Assembly: GCA_019163175.1 (NCBI GenBank)
Contig: JAFLKN010000035.1
Coordinates: forward strand, 1 to 64,000
DNA from: Prolixibacteraceae bacterium
GTDB taxonomy: Bacteria; Bacteroidota; Bacteroidia; Bacteroidales; Prolixibacteraceae
Length of the DNA stretch: 64,000 bases
Direction of reading: 5' to 3'
Of the stretch, positions 9,185-17,805 are shown in pieces. The position numbers were made by a program, and so were the translations under genes. The notes under the pieces were generated by a model that was not told where the DNA came from, did no database searches, and saw only the letters and a program-made list of their open reading frames with translations. The first letter of the stretch is position 1. Every line of letters begins with the position of its first letter.

Positions 9185-10459
9185 ATGAAATCACTTTATT
9201 TGCTCTTGACGGAAACATTCATAAAATTGAATTTTCTTGAAATGTATGCCAGGCTTTCTGCTGTTATTCTAACTTTTTTGGCTCTTTTATTAGTGGCAGT
9301 TATTGTTCATTGGATTACTAAAATAATTACAATCAGGGTAATACATAAGCTTGTAGAAAACACCAAAACTGAATGGGACGACTATCTGTTAAAGCATAAA
9401 GTATTTCAATCTTTAGCACATCTTTCTTCGGCACTGGTCTTTTATTACTCTTGCAACTTCTCTGAAATACTGGAAGTGACAAGTTTCATGACTACTTTAA
9501 CCAATATTTATTTCGTAATTATTTTCGTTAAAGTGGTATCCGGAACTTTAAAGGCCGCAAATGATATTTACCTCACTACACCATACGCTGCAAGCCGCTC
9601 CATAAAGGGATACATTCAGCTGGTCATGATTCTGGTTTATTTTGTAGCTATAATTTTCATTGTCGCCTTCATTTTCAAAAAATCACCGCTTGGATTACTC
9701 ACTGGTCTTACTGCATTTGCCGCCGTACTTTTACTGGTTTTTAAAGACCCTATTCTCGGTCTGGTTGCCAGTATTCAGCTTTCAGCCAACAATATGCTCA
9801 AACCTGGCGATTGGATTGAAGTACCCAAGCATAATGCGAACGGAACAGTTATAGATATTTCATTGACTACTGTTAAAGTTCAGAATGGCGATAAAACAAT
9901 TTGCACAATCCCGACTTATTCGCTGGTTACTGATTCGTTCCTGAATTGGTCTGGAATGGAAGAATCTGATGGAAGGCGTATAAAGCGATCAATAAATGTT
10001 GATATGAAGAGTGTTCGTTTTTGCGATACACAAATGCTCGAAAAATTCAGACAATTCAGGTTGATCAGTAATTATATAGTTGAAAAACAAAATGATATAA
10101 CTGAATACAATAAAAATCTTGGAATTGAGAATGACACAGTTCCAAACGGACGGAGGCAAACTAATCTGGGTGTTTTCAGGAAATATCTCGAAGAATACCT
10201 GAAAAGTAACCCAAAAATCAATCAGGATATGGCCTTTTTGGTAAGGCATTTGCAACCGACCGAAACCGGAATCCCTATCGAAATCTACGTATTCAGTAAA
10301 ATAAAAGAGCTAAATGAGTATGAAAATATTCAGTCTGATATATTTGACCATATTCTGGCAATTATTCCCGAATTTGAATTGCGTGTCTTTCAGTCCCCCT
10401 CGGGAAATGATATCAGGGATCTTTCAGAAAATTTATCTACCGGAATTATTAAGAATTAA
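9185..10459 (+). CDS. Mechanosensitive ion channel family protein (MscS type)
   Basis: A ~424-residue membrane protein. Transmembrane segments lie near the N-terminus (LSAVILTFLALLLVAVIVHW), at ALVFYYSC and IYFVIIFVKVV, and in the pair before the beta domain (LVMILVYFVAIIFIVAFIF; GLTAFAAVLLLVFKDPILGLVA), the last being the pore-lining helix. A cytoplasmic MscS beta domain follows (MLKPGDWIEVPKHNANGTVIDISLTTVKVQNGD). The family releases solutes during osmotic downshift. The upstream GTG at 9134 would add 17 residues inside the promoter, so the ATG at 9185 is chosen. Confidence 0.88.
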   Translation: MKSLYLLLTETFIKLNFLEMYARLSAVILTFLALLLVAVIVHWITKIITIRVIHKLVENTKTEWDDYLLKHKVFQSLAHLSSALVFYYSCNFSEILEVTSFMTTLTNIYFVIIFVKVVSGTLKAANDIYLTTPYAASRSIKGYIQLVMILVYFVAIIFIVAFIFKKSPLGLLTGLTAFAAVLLLVFKDPILGLVASIQLSANNMLKPGDWIEVPKHNANGTVIDISLTTVKVQNGDKTICTIPTYSLVTDSFLNWSGMEESDGRRIKRSINVDMKSVRFCDTQMLEKFRQFRLISNYIVEKQNDITEYNKNLGIENDTVPNGRRQTNLGVFRKYLEEYLKSNPKINQDMAFLVRHLQPTETGIPIEIYVFSKIKELNEYENIQSDIFDHILAIIPEFELRVFQSPSGNDIRDLSENLSTGIIKN

Positions 10460-10611
10460 AATTGCGATTTAGAGCCGGATGGCAGTAGAAATCTGATATA
10501 TTTGTCACCATAACAAATTTGTTTGTCGAATCGATTTTTGCAATTTTGCTTTCAGATCATTACAAACATGATGTTTTTCAACAAGAATATTTAAAATTTA
10601 TCATTTTTTTA

Positions 10612-10619
10612 TACTTTTG
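10612..10619 (+). promoter_or_regulatory. Candidate -7 box for the first Lrp/AsnC gene
   Basis: TACTTTTG matches TAnnTTTG exactly and lies 38 bases before the ATG at 10658. The 198-base gap before this gene is AT-rich and holds no other gene. Confidence 0.45.
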
Positions 10620-10657
10620 GGTTTCAAATTTACAAACGACAGTTATAACTATACATT

Positions 10658-11137
10658 ATGAATGATCTGCATATTGAACCACTTCCCAACATCGACGAAC
10701 TGGATGAGAAAATTCTGAAATTAATTACAAAAAATGCCAGAATACCGTTTTTGGAAGTTGCCCGCGAATGTGGCGTTTCTGGAGCTGCTATTCATCAGAG
10801 GGTTCAGCGTTTACTCAACCTTGGAGTGGTTTCCGGGAGTGAATTTATTGTAAATCCACAAAAACTCGGATATTTCACCTGTGCCTATATGGGTATTCAC
10901 CTCGAAAAAGCAAAATTCCATCAACAAGTAGTTGATGCCCTGGTAAAAATTCCGGAGGTTGTTGAATGTCATTATGTTACTGGATCTTATGCTATTTTCA
11001 TCAAGGTTCAGACCAAAACCAATAAGCATTTGAAAAAGCTCATTGATGAAGATCTTCAGGAAATTGAAGGAATTGCTCGAACAGAGACCTTTATATCGCT
11101 CGAAATGGAATTTAAACGTCAGGTTCCAATTAAATAA
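10658..11137 (+). CDS. Lrp/AsnC-family transcriptional regulator
   Basis: A 159-residue protein with an N-terminal helix-turn-helix (LDEKILKLITKNARIPFLEVARECGVSGAAIHQRV, residues ~14-50) and a C-terminal RAM (ACT-like) domain (VVECHYVTGSYAIFIKVQTKTNKHLKKLI) that binds amino acids and forms oligomers. It is closely related to the next gene, sharing ARIPF, IHQRV/VHQRV, VECHY-TG-YAIFVKV and the TETFISL ending, so the two are tandem paralogues. Each has its own -7 box, and a terminator separates them. Likely a global or local amino-acid-responsive regulator; targets unknown. Confidence 0.9.
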   Translation: MNDLHIEPLPNIDELDEKILKLITKNARIPFLEVARECGVSGAAIHQRVQRLLNLGVVSGSEFIVNPQKLGYFTCAYMGIHLEKAKFHQQVVDALVKIPEVVECHYVTGSYAIFIKVQTKTNKHLKKLIDEDLQEIEGIARTETFISLEMEFKRQVPIK

Positions 11138-11153
11138 CCTGATCAAAATATTA

Positions 11154-11193
11154 AATTAAGGGGTATCAATAAAAATGGCACCCCTTAATTTTT
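11154..11193 (+). terminator. Intrinsic terminator after the first Lrp/AsnC gene
   Basis: An 11-base perfect inverted repeat (AATTAAGGGGT / ACCCCTTAATT) with a 15-base loop, followed by TTT, 17 bases after the stop codon. It separates the two paralogous regulators into independent transcription units. Confidence 0.75.
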
Positions 11194-11266
11194 GAACCAA
11201 TTCTTAGTTTTATATCCAAAGTGAATATATTGGCTAAATAATTAATCAAAATCATCGATTTTTAGC

Positions 11267-11274
11267 TAATTTTG
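11267..11274 (+). promoter_or_regulatory. Candidate -7 box for the second Lrp/AsnC gene
   Basis: TAATTTTG matches TAnnTTTG exactly, 31 bases before the ATG at 11306. Confidence 0.45.
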
Positions 11275-11305
11275 GAGCATTCTAATTTTATTTATAACAA
11301 GCATC

Positions 11306-11770
11306 ATGACTCTAAGAAATCAACTGGATGACATTGACCTGAGAATTTTGGATATCATTTCGAAAAACGCGAGGATTCCATTTAAAGATGTTGCTGCTGA
11401 AGTTGGTGTCTCGAGGGCGGCCGTTCATCAACGCGTAAACAGAATGATTGACCTGAACGTGATTGTTGGTTCTGGTTATCACATTGATCCTAAAAAAATT
11501 GATTTCAAAACCTGCACATACATCGGTGTATTCCTTGAAAAAGGAAGTCTATACTCAACAGTTGCTGGTCAATTAAAAGAAATTCCGGAAATTGTTGAAT
11601 GTCATTATACCACAGGCCAATATGCTATATTTGTTAAGGTCTATGCCAAAGATAACGAGCATTTGCGTGATCTTTTAAGCGACAAAATTCAGAAGATTGG
11701 TGGCGTTGCCAGTACTGAGACTTTTATTTCGCTTGATGAAACATTTAAGCGCGAAGTTCCGATCTTTTAA
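11306..11770 (+). CDS. Lrp/AsnC-family transcriptional regulator (tandem paralogue)
   Basis: A 154-residue regulator with an N-terminal helix-turn-helix (LRILDIISKNARIPFKDVAAEVGVSRAAVHQRV) and a C-terminal RAM domain (IVECHYTTGQYAIFVKVYAKDNEHLRDLL), ending TETFISLDETFKREVPIF. It is very similar in length and motifs to the upstream gene, implying local duplication. The recognition helix differs from the paralogue (SRAAVHQRV against SGAAIHQRV), so the operators may differ. It converges on the beta-propeller lipoprotein gene with 10 bases between stop codons. Confidence 0.9.
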   Translation: MTLRNQLDDIDLRILDIISKNARIPFKDVAAEVGVSRAAVHQRVNRMIDLNVIVGSGYHIDPKKIDFKTCTYIGVFLEKGSLYSTVAGQLKEIPEIVECHYTTGQYAIFVKVYAKDNEHLRDLLSDKIQKIGGVASTETFISLDETFKREVPIF

Positions 11771-11780
11771 TTAGCCTAAA

Positions 11781-12860
11781 TTAGTTCGTTTTAAATGCAA
11801 AATCTCCAGGAGAGATTCCAACTTTAAATTCATCAATTAATTTTCCTGAGGCTGTATAACGGTAAACTAGTCCGTTTTGTCTATGGTCAATGGCATCACC
11901 TACATAGATTTCCTTATTTAACGGGTCGATAGCCAAACTAAAGAAACCACCGTACAAATTTGTATATTTGGATGCAATAAAAGGTTGCTCCGGAAGTCGC
12001 TTTTCAGAAACAGCCATTTTCCAAACATGTCGGTTTAAGAAATACAAAGTGTCACTTGTCGGATTTATGCACAGATTAAGTGGATGATCCCCTTTTGCGA
12101 AACGAAATATACGCTCAATCTCCAAAGTTTCTGCATCAATCTTCACCAATCCAGCTTGTTCGTATCCGTATGGACTTCCTTCAAAACCACCGTCAGTTAG
12201 CACCCAAACCTTATTATTCTTGTCAATAACCAAACTATTTGGTTGTTTAAAAACTTCAATTGAATCCGACAATTCATCTGTATCAGAGTTTATTACCAAT
12301 ATTTTATTGTCATATGACCAGCAATTGGTAAAAACCTTGTTCTTGTACTGAATCATTTGCTCAGTTGAATGTTGATTAAATTCTGAATTTGAATTGCGAA
12401 CAGATATCGTTCCGGTTATTTGAAAGGTAATTGGATTAAAAATGCTTATTTTCTTCGCATAGAGGTCAGTAATGTAAGCTTTCTTTTCATTGACAAAATG
12501 AACGTAGCGTGGAGAACTTAAGCCGGAAATATTCCCTCTGTATTCGCCGGTGCGACTGTCGATAATATAGATTTTGCCTGAATTGTTTACCACAATAAAT
12601 CCCAGGTTACCCCAAATACTCATCGACTGGGCAACATCGCCAAGAGGTGCGCCATTTCGGGCCTGAAACACTTGATTATAAACCCTTTTTGCCTTTGGAT
12701 CATAAAATGACAATGATGAGTTTCCATACATGAAATTTCCTTCGTTAACGATGTAAACTCCACGATCGCTTGAAAAGTCAAAGAAAACTGTATCAACAGG
12801 GCTCTCTTTGCACGAATACAGAATCAGCAGACCAACTAATATGGAAAGAAATATCTTCAC
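11781..12860 (-). CDS. Beta-propeller lipoprotein, BtuG-like (YncE/DUF5074 type)
   Basis: A 359-residue lipoprotein: signal peptide with the lipobox LILYSC, then repeated propeller blades with YncE-like strands (KAYITDLYAKKISIFNP; GEYRGNISGLSSPRYVHF; VWVLTDGG; KEIYVGDAID). In Bacteroides the surface lipoprotein BtuG is a beta-propeller that captures vitamin B12 and sits with BtuB. Here the gene is the third in an operon behind a cobalamin riboswitch and a TonB receptor, so a BtuG-like role is likely by context. Translation starts with GTG overlapping the receptor stop (GTGA), indicating coupling. Confidence 0.8.
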   Translation of the reverse strand: MKIFLSILVGLLILYSCKESPVDTVFFDFSSDRGVYIVNEGNFMYGNSSLSFYDPKAKRVYNQVFQARNGAPLGDVAQSMSIWGNLGFIVVNNSGKIYIIDSRTGEYRGNISGLSSPRYVHFVNEKKAYITDLYAKKISIFNPITFQITGTISVRNSNSEFNQHSTEQMIQYKNKVFTNCWSYDNKILVINSDTDELSDSIEVFKQPNSLVIDKNNKVWVLTDGGFEGSPYGYEQAGLVKIDAETLEIERIFRFAKGDHPLNLCINPTSDTLYFLNRHVWKMAVSEKRLPEQPFIASKYTNLYGGFFSLAIDPLNKEIYVGDAIDHRQNGLVYRYTASGKLIDEFKVGISPGDFAFKTN

Positions 12861-14848
12861 TTTTTATACTGGAATTGAACGGTTACAGAATAATACCGGC
12901 CGGGCATTGGGCGCCACAAAATAGCCATATAATCGGTATTGAGCAGATTTTCTATATTGATTCCTACATCCACCAGAACAGGTTTAAATTCAATCCTTTT
13001 TCCGGCAGTCAGATTGATCAGCCAATATGGATTCAGTACTTTTTCATAGTCTGATTCTACATTGTTGCTCGAAGTATAGCGTTTCCCGGTAAACGGAGCA
13101 TTAATTTTCAGATACCAGGCTTTGCAATTTCCTTCAAGGTAAATATTAGCTTTATATTTGGGTATGTAAATCAGTTGTTTACCTCTTGATTCATCAACCG
13201 ATGGAACTGCATCAATATTGGATGTTGCAGTATGCGAATAATTACTCTTCAAACTGAAATTAATATCATTCGCAAAGTTTTTTTGAAATGTCATCTGAAT
13301 TTCAGTCCCTCGGGCAAGTACTTTTCTAACGTTACTGGCCTCCCAATAATATGCTCCGTTGGCCGATGGCTGCCATACAATCCAGTTTTCAATTAACGAG
13401 GCAAAACCCGAAATTTGTCCAGCTATAATTGTATTTTCATTTTTCTGCGAAAATCCAAGTGTCAGATCACCTGCATATCCATCCTCAGGTTTTAAATTCG
13501 GATTTCCGCCGGGTAGCCAGTATAAATCGTTTAATCCGGGTTGATGGTAATTTCGTGTAAGATTAAATTTAACTGAAGCTTGCCTTTTTTCCCAGGGAGA
13601 ATATTCCAGTCCTAATGATGGTATAAAGCCGATTAACTGGTTGTTATAAAGATCACTTCTTGCAAGTAATGAAAGTGAAACTTCAGGTATTGCCTGAATA
13701 TAGATAGCATTTAGCAGTGAAAGTTCGAGTCGGTCATGTTCATAGCCCAATTTTTGAGCCTGATCAAAAACTGATACAGTGTGGTAGCTTGAATTAATTG
13801 ACCAACTGAATTTAAGCAGTTTAGCTGGATTCCAATCAAAGTTTAGCTGATTGGTGTAACTCTTTTCTTTGCTTTTGCTGTTGAAATTTACAAAACCGGC
13901 TTCAGTACTTGCTCTGAAATAATTCAAATCATTCAAATTCACTCCCCCAACCCATTCCAATTTGCTTTTTTCTCCCACATATTTCCATGAAAATACACCT
14001 CGAAGATTCTGATCATCCTGAGTTTCTGTTCTTACATCGCCTTCGAACGACATCAACTGAGGCAAATCCCTATGACTTTGATGGCCCCAGAATTTAGCGG
14101 AGAACGAATGGTTTTTATGCCGTGCATAAATCTCCTGAAGCAAGCCCTGCTTGGAGTATCCGGCATTTTTTTGTACCGTTTTGTGCATGGGCAAAACGCC
14201 ATAGTTGAAGTATGAAAAATCATTCTTACTTCGATCGGAAAACAATCGGGTTTTAAATTGAATTTTACCATTTCCAAAGCCAACATTCAGATATTCTTTG
14301 TTGGTTGAAAAGCTTTCAATGGTTTGTATATACCTGATGCTTAGCTTATCTGTCCAATCGGGTTTGTTGTTGATCAAAACACTCCCACCTAAGGCTCCAG
14401 AACCCGCTTGCAGAGAACTTCCTCCATGCAAAAGACTAATGTCGTCGATAAAATAAACCGGGAATAGTGAAAAATCAACGTCGCCGCGCATTGGAGAGTT
14501 CAGCTTGATGCCATTCCAATACACTTGTGTATGCGATGGAGCTGTGCCCCGGAATGAGGCTGAAGCCGTTGATCCTCGCCCGTATGATTTGATAAATATG
14601 GGGGAATAGGACGATAGCAACTCAGAAATGGTCAATGTTTTCATCATCTGTAATTCCATCGTGTCGATATGCGTAATGAGCAATCCCGATTCTTCGATCT
14701 TTTTTTTGCCAAAAACCTGTACTTCCTGAATGGAAATGGTATCTATAAGTCTTTGTGCTTTAATTTCTTCAGTAAAAAAAACAATGAGCAAGTAACAAAG
14801 AATAACTTTGAAATTCAGACCAATATCTATTCTGCTTTTGGATTTCAC
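12857..14848 (-). CDS. TonB-dependent outer membrane receptor, probably for cobalamin (BtuB-like)
   Basis: A 663-residue receptor. After a signal peptide (ending ~EEIKAQ) come a TonB-box-like segment (DTISIQEVQVFGKKK), a plug domain (SELLSSYSPIFIKSYGRGSTASASFRG; GGSSLQAGSGALGGSV) and a 22-strand barrel with a terminal aromatic strand (YYSVTVQFQYKK). Length and plug match BtuB-type receptors more than the ~1000-residue SusC type. The cobalamin riboswitch upstream supports B12 as substrate. The start is GTG at 14848, four bases after the stop of the T9SS protein gene. Confidence 0.85.
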   Translation of the reverse strand: MKSKSRIDIGLNFKVILCYLLIVFFTEEIKAQRLIDTISIQEVQVFGKKKIEESGLLITHIDTMELQMMKTLTISELLSSYSPIFIKSYGRGSTASASFRGTAPSHTQVYWNGIKLNSPMRGDVDFSLFPVYFIDDISLLHGGSSLQAGSGALGGSVLINNKPDWTDKLSIRYIQTIESFSTNKEYLNVGFGNGKIQFKTRLFSDRSKNDFSYFNYGVLPMHKTVQKNAGYSKQGLLQEIYARHKNHSFSAKFWGHQSHRDLPQLMSFEGDVRTETQDDQNLRGVFSWKYVGEKSKLEWVGGVNLNDLNYFRASTEAGFVNFNSKSKEKSYTNQLNFDWNPAKLLKFSWSINSSYHTVSVFDQAQKLGYEHDRLELSLLNAIYIQAIPEVSLSLLARSDLYNNQLIGFIPSLGLEYSPWEKRQASVKFNLTRNYHQPGLNDLYWLPGGNPNLKPEDGYAGDLTLGFSQKNENTIIAGQISGFASLIENWIVWQPSANGAYYWEASNVRKVLARGTEIQMTFQKNFANDINFSLKSNYSHTATSNIDAVPSVDESRGKQLIYIPKYKANIYLEGNCKAWYLKINAPFTGKRYTSSNNVESDYEKVLNPYWLINLTAGKRIEFKPVLVDVGINIENLLNTDYMAILWRPMPGRYYSVTVQFQYKK

Positions 14849-14852
14849 TAGC

Positions 14853-17270
14853 CTATTTTTTTACAATTTTCTGTTGAAAAATCTGATTTGCAGCCAATAT
14901 CCTGATCACATAAACTCCGGAATGAAATTCTGATAAATAAATCTCTGATTTTTGGCCGTTTGCATGATAAATGCACTTGCCTTCAGTATTGAAAATATCT
15001 ACGGCCGTTAATGGTAAAGAAGACTCAATCCAAATTGATTCAGTAAATGGATTGGGTTGAACTTTACAAATCAACTGATTTTTTATTGACGCTTGATTTC
15101 CGGTAATGGATTCGGAATGAACTTTGGAGACATCAATTCCAGATTTGATCAAATAATCGTCGGGTTTTTCAGGAGAGAAAATAGCCTTTCCCCATTCGTC
15201 GGTCGTCAGGCTAATCTTGCTCTGATCTTTTGCTTCAAGCTGAACAATCTGACTGGCAATTACTTCAGATGATTTAATTGCAACATTCCGATTCAAATCC
15301 ATCGTACACGAATATCTTTTTAGCTGGACTTCAACTTTCTGATTGGTTTTAACACTATCGCTTCCTGAAGCTAAATGGGTGACTGTCCATGGCAAACTAT
15401 TGTCGGCAATGTGATAGATTAAAATTTCATCATTATTATTCACTTTAATTTGTTCGAACCCATTCACAACAGGCTGTTGATTAAGCATAACAATCCAAGT
15501 TTTCCTGTTAGTTCCCGATGATTGAGAACCGCCATATCCAAAATGAAAAAGAACTGAACCTTCGTCCACTTTAGGAATTTTCCACAAATAAAGCTTAGAG
15601 CCGCCTTCAGCATCATCACGGAAAGCCCATTCTGCATTTAAATCAGTATTTTTAAATGCAGCGGCGATGGCGTGAGCGAGCGAAACAAAAGGAATTTCGG
15701 CCAATCCATACGATTTTTGAGTACGGTCAACCTTCGAAGTCAGGTCGAATTGATCTACCCAAAATGATTGACGAGGTACAATCGTATTTTCACTGGTTTT
15801 AATTGAAATGAAGACCTTTTTCTTTTCCGATTCAGGGAAGACTTCAATTAATACAGAATCCCGTATTGATTTGAGATCAAGGGCTTCTAAAAACAGCCAA
15901 CTTTTACCAGTCTGTTTTCCCTTCAAAAAATATTTCCCGTCAGCCTGAACGATTTCAGCAATTGATTGATTGCCAATTCTCCATGTTGGATTTATCCCGG
16001 TCAACGTATTCCCATTTTGATCGGTCAGTTTTCCGCTCAATTCCAGTTTGTCATTTACTTTTAAGGTTTTGGAAGAAAGTGTAATTACGGCTTTCCCGAT
16101 CGAAAAAATCTCCAGTTCCTTTTCCGTATATAGATTTGAATTCGCCGAGGAGGAAGCTCTCAGTGTAAATGATCCTGGTTTTAGAGCAGTAAGCTTTCCA
16201 TTTAAAATACTTACCAATTCTGAATTGCTGACAGTCCAATTCAGCGAGGTCTCCTGTTTTATCCCATTTACGAACAAAATGGCATTTAGACTAACTGATT
16301 CGTTCATTCTGATTTTAGGAGATATATCCTGAATAACAATAATCGTCTGGGTTCCGGAAACGGTTGCCGGTTCCACATCACGGATTCCGGTTATTTCAGT
16401 CGAAATTTCACCGAGCCATCCTGCCATGTCATTCATCCCGGTATATACCCGGATAAAATGAATTTCATCCAATTGTACCGGTTTCATATCCTTGTCAACA
16501 GCCCAGCCTATATCGATGGCGTCTCCCCCACTACCCTCTATTGCAGTGGTATAGGGATTATCGGGCAACTTTTCGGTAAATGATAAAACCGGTGTATTAT
16601 CGGCATAGCCAAACTTGCGGCGATACGAATTTACAACTCCGGGATTTGACAAATCAATAAATCCGCCGATGCGCGTGCCTTTCAGCGTGTATTTGTCGAC
16701 ATCAACTTTAGGAAACAAATCAGAGCTTGGATAATAAGGCTGTGCATGAAAACTGTTCTCTGGAATAATCCCGGATTTTCCCAGGTTATCAGTCCATTGA
16801 ATATCGCTGGCTTTCGTCAAACCACTGTTTTTGTAGGTAACCTCGTATGAGAAAAGTGTTGAATTCCAGAAATGGTCACTTCCGGCTATTTCGTACCATA
16901 TATCATCAGGAATTCCATTTTTGTTTTCATCTTTCATAACCTGAATAATACCTGGCTCCGACCATGTAAGCGTTGCATTTCCATAAATAGTAAAGTCAAT
17001 GCCATATGGATTTGATGGATCATTCTTAATTCCCTGACTAAAATAGTAGGTCGCAGTTCCTCCATAGGCTCCTAAACTAACCAATCCTTTATTTACTCCA
17101 ACGATCGATGCGGCAGCTTCAGGAGTTCCAATATATTCAGCGTTGGTGTATTGCCCGGGTGCGGGAAGATATTCAATGATTTTAGAGGCAAACTGAGCAT
17201 TTGAATCATGGAAAAACATCATCAGAATACTGGTGACAAATACCGCATATGAATTTCGAAATTGGATCAT
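14853..17270 (-). CDS. Secreted surface protein with Ig-like domains and type IX secretion tail, in B12 locus
   Basis: An 805-residue exported protein and first gene of the riboswitch-controlled operon. Signal peptide residues ~1-25 (ending SNAQ). Residues ~30-280 form a conserved domain found in Bacteroidota cell-surface proteins near B12 receptors (APGQYTNAEYIGTPEAA; WSEPGIIQVMKDENKNGIPDDIWYEIAGS). Two Ig-like (BIG2-type) domains follow (~300-480), then a DUF4430-like segment near residues 520-640 (GGSKLYLWKIP..LLNQQPV-type region) that elsewhere binds cobalamin-type ligands, and a C-terminal sorting domain (VQPNPFTESIWIES..GVYVIRI..KIVKK). A surface B12-capturing accessory role is inferred from position. 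The DUF4430 assignment is tentative. Confidence 0.72.
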   Translation of the reverse strand: MIQFRNSYAVFVTSILMMFFHDSNAQFASKIIEYLPAPGQYTNAEYIGTPEAAASIVGVNKGLVSLGAYGGTATYYFSQGIKNDPSNPYGIDFTIYGNATLTWSEPGIIQVMKDENKNGIPDDIWYEIAGSDHFWNSTLFSYEVTYKNSGLTKASDIQWTDNLGKSGIIPENSFHAQPYYPSSDLFPKVDVDKYTLKGTRIGGFIDLSNPGVVNSYRRKFGYADNTPVLSFTEKLPDNPYTTAIEGSGGDAIDIGWAVDKDMKPVQLDEIHFIRVYTGMNDMAGWLGEISTEITGIRDVEPATVSGTQTIIVIQDISPKIRMNESVSLNAILFVNGIKQETSLNWTVSNSELVSILNGKLTALKPGSFTLRASSSANSNLYTEKELEIFSIGKAVITLSSKTLKVNDKLELSGKLTDQNGNTLTGINPTWRIGNQSIAEIVQADGKYFLKGKQTGKSWLFLEALDLKSIRDSVLIEVFPESEKKKVFISIKTSENTIVPRQSFWVDQFDLTSKVDRTQKSYGLAEIPFVSLAHAIAAAFKNTDLNAEWAFRDDAEGGSKLYLWKIPKVDEGSVLFHFGYGGSQSSGTNRKTWIVMLNQQPVVNGFEQIKVNNNDEILIYHIADNSLPWTVTHLASGSDSVKTNQKVEVQLKRYSCTMDLNRNVAIKSSEVIASQIVQLEAKDQSKISLTTDEWGKAIFSPEKPDDYLIKSGIDVSKVHSESITGNQASIKNQLICKVQPNPFTESIWIESSLPLTAVDIFNTEGKCIYHANGQKSEIYLSEFHSGVYVIRILAANQIFQQKIVKK

Positions 17271-17295
17271 TTAGTTGCAAAATCATGAGTATAAG

Positions 17296-17376
17296 TTGGA
17301 TTTTGCAGCTTTTCAGAAATGAAAATGAAAAGTACATACGGTTTTTCGCTTTTTCGCCGAAAGCTTCAAAATCCAA
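17296..17376 (-). promoter_or_regulatory. Candidate expression-platform stem between cobalamin riboswitch and start codon
   Basis: Two arms, at 17360-17376 and 17296-17313, can pair as TTGGATTTTG/CAAAATCCAA (10 bases), one mismatch, then AGCTTT/AAAGCT (6 bases). The stem begins seven bases after the B12 box and ends 25 bases before the ATG at 17270. No U run follows it, so it is not a classical terminator and may act on translation or as an alternative structure. Confidence 0.5.
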
Positions 17377-17382
17377 TTTGAG

Positions 17383-17562
17383 CAGGCAGGTCTTCTGACT
17401 TATCCTCTCTGTAGCACCTTCCCGTTCTGAAAATCAGAACAGTGGTTATTGTTACAAAGTTCTACCGGAATTACAGCAGCGGGAACTGTGCAGGAATTGC
17501 CGAACAAAACGACTCACCTGTTTCCCTTTTAATCCTGAAATAGGAACCTAATCTGCTGCAAA
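17383..17562 (-). ncRNA. Cobalamin (B12) riboswitch
   Basis: Read on the minus strand this leader has the class hallmarks in order: AAAAGGGAAACAGGTG near 17525, the CCCGCTGCTGTAA core near 17480, CCACTG near 17440, GGGAAG near 17420, and the B12 box AGTCAGAAGACCTGCC at 17400-17385. Such elements sense adenosyl- or methylcobalamin and repress B12 uptake genes when ligand is abundant. It precedes the T9SS surface protein, TonB receptor and propeller lipoprotein. The ends are estimated from conserved segments. Confidence 0.95.
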
Positions 17563-17771
17563 GTTATATAAAAGATCGAAACAATAATTTTTGCTGAAAG
17601 AAATTAAGTCTTTTAATTGAATGAGTTCATAAACCGCAGGAAATGTAATCTTGAGCCAGAAATAACTATCAGAAAATAAGCTGGATAAGTCGAATAATTA
17701 ACACAATATTGATTGTTGACAATTCTTTATATCTAAGCTTGAATTTGCCAGCGGAATCTGCTAAAAGTGCT

Positions 17772-17779
17772 TATTTTTG
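17772..17779 (+). promoter_or_regulatory. Candidate -7 box for phoH-purC
   Basis: TATTTTTG, a perfect TAnnTTTG match, 26 bases before the PhoH start codon. Outside the riboswitch, the 17563-17805 stretch holds no visible gene. Confidence 0.5.
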
Positions 17780-17805
17780 CAAAGCATTAAAAGCGTTAAA
17801 CGTCT

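Noticed and set aside
10811-11146. Antisense 111-codon frame over the Lrp gene
   Set aside because: Lies entirely opposite a conserved Lrp/AsnC domain and shows no recognisable motif.
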